This document shows positions 46,090 to 54,884 of a stretch of DNA of 64,000 bases, piece by piece. A program made the translations under genes and the position numbers. A model generated the notes under the pieces. The model had not been told where the DNA came from, did not search any database, and saw only the letters and a list, made by a program, of their open reading frames with translations. This stretch comes from Microcystis wesenbergii NRERC-220 (lineage in GTDB: Bacteria > Cyanobacteriota > Cyanobacteriia > Cyanobacteriales > Microcystaceae): assembly GCF_032027425.1 (NCBI RefSeq), contig NZ_JAVSJA010000001.1, forward strand, positions 1,798,001 through 1,862,000. The letters run 5' to 3'. Within the stretch, counting starts at the first letter, position 1; each line of letters opens with the position of its first letter.

Positions 46090-48174
46090 TTATACTGGTT
46101 TAACGATTAAAACTACCGCCGAACGCGCTTGCACCCGATAGGTTTCCGATTCAATAGCGGCGGCGGCATCTAAATCACAGGCTGCCTCGGACAATTGCCA
46201 AGCAGTATCGATGACGCGATGCCATTTTTCCTCTGGGAATAGGGGGGGTAACTGGAAGTCGAGAGATTCCCAGTAAGCGTTGAGCATAATGTGTAAATAC
46301 TCGTTCGCCTTGGGATGACGCAGGGAAAAAGCTAAACTGCGGGAATCTTCCGACCAATCGGGTTTACTCAACTGTACGCCATGCCAACTCAGATGGGGTT
46401 CGAGACTGGTATAGGTGACTTCTAGCAATTTTTCCTGACGGAAAAGAGCTAATTTTTTATTAAAATCGATCAGTCTCCTTACGAAACACCAAAGATCGAA
46501 CTCTTGCTCTACCGCACTCCAATCGAACCAACTTAACTGGTTATCCTGACAATAGGCGTTATTGTTGCCCTTTTGGGTGCGTCGCACTTCGTCCCCCATC
46601 AACAGCATAGGTGTTCCTTGGGAAATGAACAGGATCGTTAAGAGATTTTTTATTTGTTGCAGTCGCAGGTTTTTAATCCTCTCGTTATTGGTTTCCCCTT
46701 CTACCCCACAATTCCAGCTAAAATTATCGTTGCAACCGTCCCGATTCTTCTCACCGTTAGCCTCGTTGTGTTTCTCGTCGTAGGACACTAGATCGTTAAG
46801 GGTAAAGCCATCGTGACAGGTAACAAAATTTATACTTCTATTGACATCGTTGTCAGGTCTGTGGTATATGTCGGGGCTTCCTAAAATCCGCGCCGCTAAT
46901 TTCGTGACTATGCCGGTATCTCCCCGGACAAAAGCGCGCACATCATCGCGAAAAGGACCATTCCACTCGGAAAACCAATCGGCAAATTCGACAAATTGAC
47001 CGACACTATACAATCCTGCCGCGTCCCAAGCTTCGGCGATTAATTTTGTCCCGGCTAAGACTGGATCCGATTCGATCGCCCAGATCATGTTATAACCTTT
47101 TTGCAGGATCGGTTCCCCGTCCACATTGCGCGATAATACGGCCGCTAGGTCAAAGCGAAAACCATCGACGTGCATTTCCGACACCCAATAGCGCAAACAA
47201 TCGAGAATCATTTTGCCAACAATCGGATGACTACCCTTGAGGGTGTTACCACAGCCGGTATAGTTGCTATAGAGGCTTTTATCGACCGCATCGAGGATGT
47301 AGTAGGTGCGATTATCGATACCTTTCAAGGAAAGAGTCGGCCCGGTTTCGTCTCCCTCGGCGGTATGATTGAAAACCACATCGAGAATCACTTCGATCCC
47401 CGCTTTGTGTAACGCTTTCACCAGATCGCGAAATTCATTCAAAGGACCGAGCGGTGAGCGATCGCTACTGTAGCCGGCATGGGGCGCAAAAAAGCCGATC
47501 GTGCTATAACCCCAATAGTTAGTTAACCCCGGCATGGCCGCAGCGGGATCAAAGTAATGAATCGGTAACAATTCCACGGCAGTAATGCCTAGGTTTTTCA
47601 AATAGGGTATTTTTTCGATTAATCCCGCAAAAGTACCTCTTTTTTCCTCGCTAACACCGGAATTCGGGTTACGAGTAAAGCCACCGACGTGCATTTCGTA
47701 GATAAAACTGGCAGAGTAGGGAGTGCGTAGCGGTGCGTCATCTTCCCAATCGTAGCGGCTCGGATCCACTACCAGACCCCGCAAAGCTCGATGGCAATTA
47801 TCGCCTTTTTCGCTGGCAGCTTGTCGATCATAAATTTCCGCACCGACAATCGCTTTCGCATAGGGATCAAGAACTACTTTATCAGGATCGAAGCGATGAC
47901 CCCGGGCCGGATTATCCGGACCATAGACTCGATAAGCATACACTTGACCGACTCCAATGCCGTGAACGAAAATATGCCAATAGAAAAAGGTGCGGTTTGT
48001 TTGCGGGGTGAGGAGAATAGTCCGGCTAGGTACGGGAGAATTAGTATCATCAAATAATAATAATTCTATGGCAGTGGCATACTTAGAAAATAGTGAGAAG
48101 TTGACACCATCAGCCAAGACAGTCGCACCGACGGGATGGCTTTTACCGTGATCGGTTTTTAAGGTCATTGTCAA
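46090..48174 (-). CDS. glgX: Glycogen debranching enzyme GlgX (isoamylase type)
   Basis: Hydrolyses alpha-1,6 branches of glycogen after phosphorylase action. 694 residues: an N-terminal CBM48 domain (HPVGATVLADGVNFSLFSKY), then the GH13 barrel. Catalytic residues sit in DGFRFDLAAVLSR (nucleophile Asp), KLIAEAWDAAG (acid Glu) and FVTCHDGFTLNDLVSY (stabilising Asp). The MHVGGFTRNP and VILDVVFNHTAEGDE segments are typical of GlgX/TreX. Start is ATG 48174; MTMTLKTDHGK. Confidence 0.95.
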   Translation of the reverse strand: MTMTLKTDHGKSHPVGATVLADGVNFSLFSKYATAIELLLFDDTNSPVPSRTILLTPQTNRTFFYWHIFVHGIGVGQVYAYRVYGPDNPARGHRFDPDKVVLDPYAKAIVGAEIYDRQAASEKGDNCHRALRGLVVDPSRYDWEDDAPLRTPYSASFIYEMHVGGFTRNPNSGVSEEKRGTFAGLIEKIPYLKNLGITAVELLPIHYFDPAAAMPGLTNYWGYSTIGFFAPHAGYSSDRSPLGPLNEFRDLVKALHKAGIEVILDVVFNHTAEGDETGPTLSLKGIDNRTYYILDAVDKSLYSNYTGCGNTLKGSHPIVGKMILDCLRYWVSEMHVDGFRFDLAAVLSRNVDGEPILQKGYNMIWAIESDPVLAGTKLIAEAWDAAGLYSVGQFVEFADWFSEWNGPFRDDVRAFVRGDTGIVTKLAARILGSPDIYHRPDNDVNRSINFVTCHDGFTLNDLVSYDEKHNEANGEKNRDGCNDNFSWNCGVEGETNNERIKNLRLQQIKNLLTILFISQGTPMLLMGDEVRRTQKGNNNAYCQDNQLSWFDWSAVEQEFDLWCFVRRLIDFNKKLALFRQEKLLEVTYTSLEPHLSWHGVQLSKPDWSEDSRSLAFSLRHPKANEYLHIMLNAYWESLDFQLPPLFPEEKWHRVIDTAWQLSEAACDLDAAAAIESETYRVQARSAVVLIVKPV

Positions 48175-48250
48175 GAGAGAAGAAGTGATTAGGAGTAGTA
48201 TGAGATTATACTAAATCCTGTTTAAAAAGTGTAGGAGAGTGGGAAGTGGG

Positions 48251-48304
48251 CTTCAGCCGTGAGCTTTTGCGTTCGACAAAAGCTCACGCCGAGGTCCGAA
48301 CGGA
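48251..48304. repeat. 54-bp repeat with hairpin core, copy 1
   Basis: Contains GTGAGCTTTTG-CGTTCGA-CAAAAGCTCAC, a perfect 11-bp stem with a 7-base loop. Its reverse complement is at 49401-49454 with one mismatch. Confidence 0.92.
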
Positions 48305-49244
48305 AGTGACAAGTGGGGAGATGGAAGAAACACCATAACTTAGGAGTTAATCATAAGACCTCTGGCAAAAATCAAAAATCTGACCTTAGGTGAGGAGTCT
48401 CCGAGCCAGTAGTCAGTAGTCAGTCCCGATGAAAAAATTTTCACCCCCACAGATGAAAGAGGTTTCCTTCCCCACACCCCACACCCTACACCCTCTTTCA
48501 AGTCAGGAGAATTAAGAATGAGCATTAATCAATTAAATGCTTTATTTAGGGATTTTAGGCAATTTTATGCCTATTTTTCTCATTTTTGAACTATCAAAAA
48601 TTAATTATGCAAGAACTCTATACTATTAAAAACGGATTTGGGATGAAACATAAAAAGAACTTGATTCCTTGCTCACTCTCCGATTTCAGAAGTTTAATAA
48701 ATCTCAGATTATGACAGTATCAAGTATATCTATCCTGTGATTGCTGTGGGCAGGGACAAGTTAGAGGCGATCGGGTCAAAATGATCAGTATTTTATATGT
48801 AAATACCTTCAATACTTAAAAATATTTAAATTTACAATTGGTAATATTTATTTTTACTTAAGAATTTATTGAGAATAATTTTTATTTATTGACGAGGTGG
48901 CAATACTTCCAGCGATTCTGGTATAATTTTGCATTATGCTATGGTGGATTTTTCTGTGCTTTTTTGGAGTTTTCAAGGTCTAGCTTGCCTTGAAACCATT
49001 GCTAAATCTAGACTTTCCCTTTTAGCCAAACCAAACACTTTCGCCAATTATCCCTTTTTTCCCTAACAACGTTGATCTAATTTTTGTGTAGTTTTGTTGC
49101 AAAGTCAAATTTTTTTTGACAAAATGCCTAAATTGTGGTAATGACGAAGTATTACGGGATTTAGCATCATCTCTAGTTCCAGTGTTTCCTAAAACCAGAG
49201 ACTTCGTACCTCACCCTTAAGATAACTGCTAGAGTTGTTTCTTC

Positions 49245-49500
49245 TAAGTACCTAAGCAAAATTAATTACACATCTAAGCCACTACTCCGTCAGACTTCTG
49301 GTGTGAGGAAACAGTGAACTGAAAACTCAAATCCGATCCCTAATAGCTGTCTCCCGTCTCCCGTCTCCCGTCTCCCGTCTGCCGTCTCCTGACGACCGTC
49401 TCCGTTCGGACCTCGGCGTGAGCTTTTGTCGAACGCAAAAGCTCACGGCCGAAGCCTGTCTCCTGTCTCGACTAGGAAATTAATTTTGCACGACTACTTA
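49245..49500. mobile_element. MITE-like element, TAAGTA family, copy 2
   Basis: The same terminal sequences as 3126-3230 (TAAGTACCTAAGCAAAATTA at the left, CACGACTACTTA at the right) enclose 256 bases. The inside holds about five GTCTCCC heptamers (49347-49381) and the 54-base repeat (49401-49454). No ORF. Confidence 0.6.
49401..49454. repeat. 54-bp repeat with hairpin core, copy 2 (inverted)
   Basis: Reverse complement of 48251-48304, differing at one base. It lies inside the TAAGTA element. Confidence 0.92.
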
Positions 49501-49721
49501 GTATTTGAATTGATAAAAATAAATTTATTTGATGTTGTCTGTGGAGATTTTTTGGGTAATATAAGCCGCTCTCTTGTTTATTACAACGCCAATTCAAAAA
49601 CTTGTTCAGGAAACCCAAGAGCAATTACTAACAGGCTGGAATGACTTCTAATCGTTAGTCTCACTGAGTCTAGTTGAGAAAACCACCATAACCAGCATTG
49701 ATTATTAACTAAAATTATCTA

Positions 49722-49962
49722 GGGCTTGCTGAATAAATCTAAAAACCTTGTTGGATAAGGCTTTTAGACTTTTTTGACCTCAAAAAGTGCCGACCATTGG
49801 AGTGATCGGGGGGAAAATTCAGGTGCTTTTTCCCTGAAAATTAGGTAACTGACTACCTCAAAATCGGTAAAACCCCACACCCTACACCCCACCCCCCCGA
49901 TGTCGGGGGGGGGTTGGGGGGGCCACACCCTGCCCCCACCAACAAACTTTTTCAGCAAGCCC
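49722..49962. mobile_element. MITE, GGGCTTGCTGAA family, in the Uma2 gene
   Basis: 241 bases with terminal inverted repeats GGGCTTGCTGAA/TTCAGCAAGCCC. Flanked by the 6-base target duplication TATCTA (49716-49721 and 49963-49968). Contains a C/G-run hairpin at about 49890-49921. The insertion lies at the 3' end of the Uma2 gene and provides its last codons and stop. Two degenerate relatives lie at 17127-17342 and about 36925-37026. Confidence 0.88.
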
Positions 49963-50599
49963 TATCTAAAGCTTCAAATTGACGTAAAGCAAGACTAGAA
50001 CCTTGGCTCCAGCCTAATTCTACATAATAGGGAAAAAGTTTCTTGATATTTATATCGGGAAAGAGACGACTGTTTTCGCTTTCTTGATAACTGTCTTCTA
50101 TTAACAGATATATTTTTAATTCTTCCCGACGATAAACCCACAATTCGGGTATTTTCAACAATTGATAAGCCTCTACATCAGTCAGGGAAGTAAAATCCAC
50201 TTCTATAGCTAAATCGGGAGGAGGATCGACAGTTAAATCAATTCTCTCTTTGCCTAAAATTGCCTGTCTATTATCAATATAAAAACAAGTATCTGGTTCT
50301 ACTCCTGCTTCCCCCGGCATTTTCAAGGTAATCGGATCAAAACATTGCCAGTCTTTGCCTTGGCGACGGAGGATAATTTTTACTAAATCCCTTAATGTAT
50401 CAACACGATTGCCATGACTTGGTAAAGGAGACATAAGCCTAATTTCTTGAGTTTTGCGATTAAAATAGAGTTTGGGATAGGTTTTTTGGAGACGTAAACT
50501 CAGCAATCTTTCGTAATCTTCCCAAGTCTGATGGGTAAAAATAACTTGACTGCCAGGAGATAAAGATAAAGTATTTTCGTTGAGAGTAATTAGTAGCAT
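49952..50599 (-). CDS. Uma2-family (DUF820) putative nuclease, MITE-altered end
   Basis: A 215-residue member of the PD-(D/E)XK-like Uma2 family, very abundant in cyanobacteria and of unknown target. Active-site candidates are Asp103 (VEPDTCFYID) and Glu133 (PDLAIEVDF), with the LLKIPELWVYR strand after. The family core is complete. The final residues Arg-Ala-Cys and the TGA stop are read from the MITE at 49722-49962, so the native C-terminus has been cut or replaced after LALRQFEAL. It lies 38 bases after the DUF29 gene. Confidence 0.88.
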   Translation of the reverse strand: MLLITLNENTLSLSPGSQVIFTHQTWEDYERLLSLRLQKTYPKLYFNRKTQEIRLMSPLPSHGNRVDTLRDLVKIILRRQGKDWQCFDPITLKMPGEAGVEPDTCFYIDNRQAILGKERIDLTVDPPPDLAIEVDFTSLTDVEAYQLLKIPELWVYRREELKIYLLIEDSYQESENSRLFPDINIKKLFPYYVELGWSQGSSLALRQFEALDRAC

Positions 50600-50637
50600 T
50601 TTGGTAATTATCCTTGATTTTTAGCTGTGGGATTTAA

Positions 50638-51105
50638 CTAATTTCGCTCTGGCAACCAATGCCTATCAAGCATTTGTTCGAGAGAATAGGGACAATTTAG
50701 AGGAAAATTGTGAGGAGATATTTCAGTTTTTTGCCCGACAATAAAAACGGCATCTTGATAAATTCTTTCTTGGTTATCTAGGAGATATTTTTCTAAATTT
50801 GTACTTAAATATCCATTTAGATGCACTCTAAAAGTAGCTATTTCTCCTTGCCAATGCCGATGATGTAATTCAAATTCTTCTGACCAATATTGCCAGAGCA
50901 AAAGATGAATAATTATCTGTCTTAAAAAACTCTCAACTCGATTTTTATCCCGTTTGCTCAAAGCCTCCAACTCCTCGATTAAATGTTGAATATCTAACTC
51001 AGCTAGACGATTTTCCTTGAGAAGTTTAATTGTTTCAGTCAACCAGAGATGTTCATCTTGTTCGTAGAGAAATTGTAACTGATTTAGCCAAGTATCTTTT
51101 TTCAT
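50638..51105 (-). CDS. DUF29 family protein, coupled to the HD gene
   Basis: About 155 residues from ATG 51105 (MKKDTWLNQLQFLYEQDEHL). Family blocks are complete: HLIEELEALSKRDKNRVESF, HWQGEIATFRVHLNGYL and CPYSLEQMLDRHWLP. The start overlaps the stop of the 7TM-HD gene by four bases (ATGA), so translation is likely coupled. The upstream extension (MATIPPSTHC...) is the HD gene's end read in another frame. Function of DUF29 is unknown. Confidence 0.9.
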   Translation of the reverse strand: MKKDTWLNQLQFLYEQDEHLWLTETIKLLKENRLAELDIQHLIEELEALSKRDKNRVESFLRQIIIHLLLWQYWSEEFELHHRHWQGEIATFRVHLNGYLSTNLEKYLLDNQERIYQDAVFIVGQKTEISPHNFPLNCPYSLEQMLDRHWLPERN

Positions 51106-53450
51106 ATTTTTTTGGCTGAGGAGACTTCTAAAACTGCTTTCGGGTAGGCAATGCGTTGATGGTGGAATTGTTGCCAAACTTGCACAAAAACCTCGGCAAT
51201 AATTGGTAATTCCTCCTGACGAATACCACTATCTACTAATTGTTGATCGCGCCATCGGGCCTGAAAAATCTTTTTGATCATATCCATGGCTTGTTCTGGG
51301 GAGGCCTCCTTCAGCGATCGCAAAGCGGCCTCGCTACTATCGGCTAACATGACGATCGCCGTTTCTCGCGATTGGGGAATCGGACCATCGTAGCGAAAGG
51401 CCGCCTCATCGACGAATTCTTGACCATTTTGGGCGGATTTTTGCAAAGCTTGCTGATAAAAATAGGAAATTAAGAGATTGCCTTGGTGTTCGGGAATAAA
51501 ATCGCGGACCACTCGCGGTAAACCGTGTCTGCGGGCCATGACTAACCCTTCACTAACGTGCTTTTTAATAATCTCGGCGCTGACATAGGGATCGTTAATT
51601 TCATCGTGTTTATTCGGGCCACCCATTTGATTTTCAATAAAACCGAGAGGATCGTGCATTTTCCCGATATCGTGATAGAGGGTTCCCGTGCGAATTAATT
51701 CCACATTACAGTGCAGTTTTCGGGCGGCCGCTTCAGCTAAACAGGCGACAAAAAGGGTATGTTGAAAAGTACCCGGTGCTTCCGTGGCCAAACGTTTGAG
51801 CAAACTACAATTAGGATTGGACAACTCCACCAGACGAATGGGAGTGACCACATCGAAACAGCGTTCCAAATAGGGGGATAATCCTAGGGCGATTACCGTC
51901 CAAGCTATCCCCGATAGACCATAGACGAGGGCCGTGGGTAGTAGAGTATAGATGATCGTGCTGGCCGTGGCGCTAACGATTAGGTAAGTGAGCAGATAAA
52001 CACCCCCTTGGCTGACTCCGATTCCCATCCCTAGCAGCGATAATTCATCCCGGGAGCGCAATTTTCCCGCTATCATAGCCGCTAATAGTCCCCCTATCGT
52101 CCCGGCGATTAAATCGGCGCTGATACCTTGGATGCTGAATAGGGAAAGACCGGCAGTTAAGAGGACCTGGGTGACGGCCAGAGTCGGGCCGTAGAAACTG
52201 CTGACTAATAAACCCACGGCGGCCAGATTGGTAAAGGGAATATTGGCGATCGCTAGGATCGGTGTGGTAAAACTTAGTAAACCCAAGAGAAGAAAATCCC
52301 GGTGACGCAGAGGCCGATGGAGACGCTGGGCAACGAGGCAAAAAGTGCCGATCGCACTGGTGACAAGGATTGCCGTTGACCCTAAACCCATCCAGTTAAT
52401 GCCCCGTTCGCTCAAACCAAAGCCATCGATGAGAACAAACTGAGCTTGAGTAATTGTTTCACCTGCTTTAACGATAATTTGACCAGTTTGGGCGTTAGAC
52501 ATGACCATATCTACCGCTTCCACCGCTTTAGTGGCTTGTTCTTTGGTTGCCTCCCGATCTTCTATCAGGTTCGTTTGTCCCTCTAGGGCTGCCAGAAGGA
52601 TATTTTCGGCTAAAGACTGCTGGCGACGGGTGAGGCGATCGCTGCTAATCTGCACGGCGATGGTATCCTGTAGGTGACTGGTGGAAATCCCCGGGGGAAT
52701 GCCCTGTACCAAAATCCGGCGCTCCGCTTGCAGGATGGCTGTTTCTAGGTTTTGCCACTCTCGATCGCCCATTTGGGCCACTGCGATCAGATCGGCGTAT
52801 TTGAGTTTATTTAAGCTGGAATGCCGATAATTTTGGCTGGTTTGCTCCTTTATTTGCCGTAATTGACCTAATCGATCGATAAATTGCTCAAATTTCCCCT
52901 TCGCCACGCGCTGACCATAGGCTTGGATTTCGTATATAGCATATTCCTGCTCTTTTGTCAAGAGTTTCGTAAAAGATTCTTCATAGTTGAGGCGGCTTTG
53001 TAGAGTTGACCATTGAGCGGCAGAAAAGGTGAGCAGCGTTTCCATTGTGGCGTCAGAAATAGTCCTGCCCATTAAAATGGAATTTTTTCGCAGAATTGGG
53101 CTAATTTGACTTAATTGCCCTAGAGTGTCCCGCAGCGATCGCTCAATCTGGGCGGTGGTTTGGGGGTCTCTTTTCAGCCGGGGAAGCAGTCCAGCCCGAA
53201 TTTTTTGGCGTTTGAGGGCGGTGGTTTCTTGGTCTTCAAAACGGGCATCTTCGGGGGCGATAATTGTGACTGGAGAAATAGTCCCGACGGCCAATTTCGG
53301 CTGATTATAGAAACGATAACCGACCACGCTAGTCAGACAACCAACGGTAAACAGGAAGATTAACGGTCGTCGAAGTTTACCTAGGGAGTAAGAGCGAGAT
53401 TTTCGGGCAGAATCAGGAAAAACAGTGAAAGAATGCAGAAAATGATTCAT
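51102..53450 (-). CDS. 7TM-HD (PgpH-like) phosphohydrolase
   Basis: A 782-residue membrane protein of the 7TMR-HD family. After an N-terminal membrane anchor comes a long extracytoplasmic domain (about 60-340), then seven membrane helices (about 345-530) and a cytoplasmic HD domain with HDIGK at residues 593-597 (GTLYHDIGKMHDPLGF) and a second metal region IPEHQG. In Listeria the relative PgpH degrades cyclic di-AMP, so a role in nucleotide second-messenger or osmotic control is plausible. First gene of the HD-DUF29-Uma2 unit. ATG 53450. Confidence 0.92.
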   Translation of the reverse strand: MNHFLHSFTVFPDSARKSRSYSLGKLRRPLIFLFTVGCLTSVVGYRFYNQPKLAVGTISPVTIIAPEDARFEDQETTALKRQKIRAGLLPRLKRDPQTTAQIERSLRDTLGQLSQISPILRKNSILMGRTISDATMETLLTFSAAQWSTLQSRLNYEESFTKLLTKEQEYAIYEIQAYGQRVAKGKFEQFIDRLGQLRQIKEQTSQNYRHSSLNKLKYADLIAVAQMGDREWQNLETAILQAERRILVQGIPPGISTSHLQDTIAVQISSDRLTRRQQSLAENILLAALEGQTNLIEDREATKEQATKAVEAVDMVMSNAQTGQIIVKAGETITQAQFVLIDGFGLSERGINWMGLGSTAILVTSAIGTFCLVAQRLHRPLRHRDFLLLGLLSFTTPILAIANIPFTNLAAVGLLVSSFYGPTLAVTQVLLTAGLSLFSIQGISADLIAGTIGGLLAAMIAGKLRSRDELSLLGMGIGVSQGGVYLLTYLIVSATASTIIYTLLPTALVYGLSGIAWTVIALGLSPYLERCFDVVTPIRLVELSNPNCSLLKRLATEAPGTFQHTLFVACLAEAAARKLHCNVELIRTGTLYHDIGKMHDPLGFIENQMGGPNKHDEINDPYVSAEIIKKHVSEGLVMARRHGLPRVVRDFIPEHQGNLLISYFYQQALQKSAQNGQEFVDEAAFRYDGPIPQSRETAIVMLADSSEAALRSLKEASPEQAMDMIKKIFQARWRDQQLVDSGIRQEELPIIAEVFVQVWQQFHHQRIAYPKAVLEVSSAKKI

Positions 53451-54191
53451 AAATTCCAGCTAAATTCTATAAACTGCGCCACCATGCCCAGGGAAAAAAT
53501 ACCGGCAACTTGGTTTTGTGTCCCCTTTCTATTTTAAGGATTCCCTGTACAAAAAAATTTTTTCTCGATCGGGGTTGGGGGTTGGGGATTTCAGTTATCA
53601 GTTATCAGCTTCTGAAGGCAAGGGGCAACAGGCACTCGTGCAGAAGACAGAATCTGGCAATTCTCCTACCTAAAAAGAAGGTTAGAAACTAAGCACATCA
53701 AAGCTTTTAGCTTAACCAATTAGGTTTTAGATTCGGCCCTGTTATCAGTTATCAGATGTGAGTTGTCAGATGTGATAAGCTGCCCGCGCATTTAAATTGC
53801 TTGTTGAGACGAGGCAAGAGGCACTCTTGCAAGAGGCAACAGTAAAGGGATTGGGGGAGATTCGGCTAATCTTAAGAATAAGCGCTTTAAATGCGTCTTA
53901 GCTTACCATTTTTCACAAGTAATGGCAGAGATGGTTAATTGCCCTCACCCCTAACCCCCCCCTGCCCCCCACCCCCCCTGCCCCCCCGACATCGGGGGGG
54001 CAGGGGGGGCAGGGGGGGTAAGATACCTGCCAAGAATAAAGAAAAATGGTATCGAGTGATACTAAACGTCGGGACAGATAAACAGTTATAAGGTCGGTCA
54101 AGCGGTTATTTCAGGTCTATGGCTCCTTATTTCATGCCTAAACGTTTCGCACTACTGTTTACTGATTACTGTTCACTGATTCTGGGCCCGA
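53451..54191. other. Intergenic region rich in short repeats, no gene
   Basis: AGTTATC heptamers at about 53597-53612 and 53742-53757, GGCAAGAGGCA runs (about 53811-53840), and the C/G-run palindrome 53972-54009. Apparent ORFs here are repeat-derived. The HD gene's promoter should lie near the left end. Confidence 0.5.
53972..54009. repeat. C-run/G-run palindrome
   Basis: Seven C, TG, seven C, GA, a CA loop, TC, seven G, CA, seven G: a 38-base hairpin with further C and G runs on both sides. Similar structures occur at about 36959-36986, 49890-49921 and 61487-61524. The strands could also form quadruplexes. Confidence 0.85.
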
Positions 54192-54803
54192 TCAAGAAAT
54201 AATCTGTCCCCAAAATCCCGTAAAAATTCGGGTTCCGTCTTTGAGAATATGAATTTCCACTTGATCCGATGCCCAATTAATCTGATCTTCCCAAGCGGGA
54301 TTGAGGATGTGAATCCGTTGATTGCTAGAAGAAACGGGAGAATCGGGGGAATGAATAGCCAGGGATTCCACATAGGCCCCATCCACCAAAATATCTAACT
54401 GGGCCAATAATTCTTGAGAGTGGGGCGGTGCTTGGGTTGAGCGCAATTGTTTGATCGTAAATCCCGTGAAGGACATCACATTTAAGCCTTTTTCCTTAAC
54501 ATATTTAGCTAATTCTGTCAAGGCTTTTGCTTGCCAAAAAGGTTCACCTCCGGAGAAAGTTAGGCCTCTATTGCGGGGATTAGCCAAAATTTTGGCAGCT
54601 AGAGACTCAACAGTAATTAATTGATTGATCTCGAAGGACCAGGAAGCTTGATTAAAACAACCCCGACACTGGCGAGAACAACCCTGTACCCAGACCACCG
54701 CCCGACAGCCGGGGCCGTTAACGGCGGATTCATCCACATAGCCCATGATATTGAGATGATGGGCGGGAATTTGCCCTAATTCGGCAGCAATAGTCAGACT
54801 CAT
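54192..54803 (-). CDS. NrdG-like radical SAM activating protein
   Basis: A 203-residue single-cluster radical SAM protein. The Fe-S motif is Cys42-X3-Cys46-X2-Cys49 in VQGCSRQCRGCFN; the SAM strand is GLTFSGGEPFWQAKALTELA. This size and layout is that of activases such as NrdG. No class III ribonucleotide reductase or other glycyl-radical enzyme is in the window, so its partner is not known. It lies 81 bases downstream of rtcB on the same strand and may be co-transcribed. ATG 54803. Confidence 0.82.
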   Translation of the reverse strand: MSLTIAAELGQIPAHHLNIMGYVDESAVNGPGCRAVVWVQGCSRQCRGCFNQASWSFEINQLITVESLAAKILANPRNRGLTFSGGEPFWQAKALTELAKYVKEKGLNVMSFTGFTIKQLRSTQAPPHSQELLAQLDILVDGAYVESLAIHSPDSPVSSSNQRIHILNPAWEDQINWASDQVEIHILKDGTRIFTGFWGQIIS

Positions 54804-54884
54804 CGCTTATAATCCTCGATCGATTCCTATCTTTTTCATGCTAGGGAAAAAACGACAAAAATTGATCGCTCTTGCCATGATTTG

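Larger units (their letters stand above)
48175..49951. other. 1.8-kb region without a convincing gene
   Basis: Holds, in order: a TACTAAATCC-type element end (48208), a 54-base repeat (48251-48304), a plain AT-rich stretch (about 48540-49240) with a TTTCAAGG...CCTTGAAA hairpin at about 48971-48995 and a TATAAT box near 48922, the TAAGTA element 49245-49500 with its GTCTCCC heptamers, the inverted copy of the 54-base repeat (49401-49454), a short tail resembling a gene end (IQKLVQETQEQLLTGWNDF, about 49595-49653) and the MITE at 49722-49962. A promoter-like box without an ORF could mean a small RNA; I could not identify one. Confidence 0.5.

Noticed and set aside
49426-49644. 72-codon frame in the gene-free zone
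   Set aside because: Starts in the 54-base repeat and element end. A tail in another frame (LVQETQEQLLTGWNDF) may be a gene remnant, but it is too short to call.
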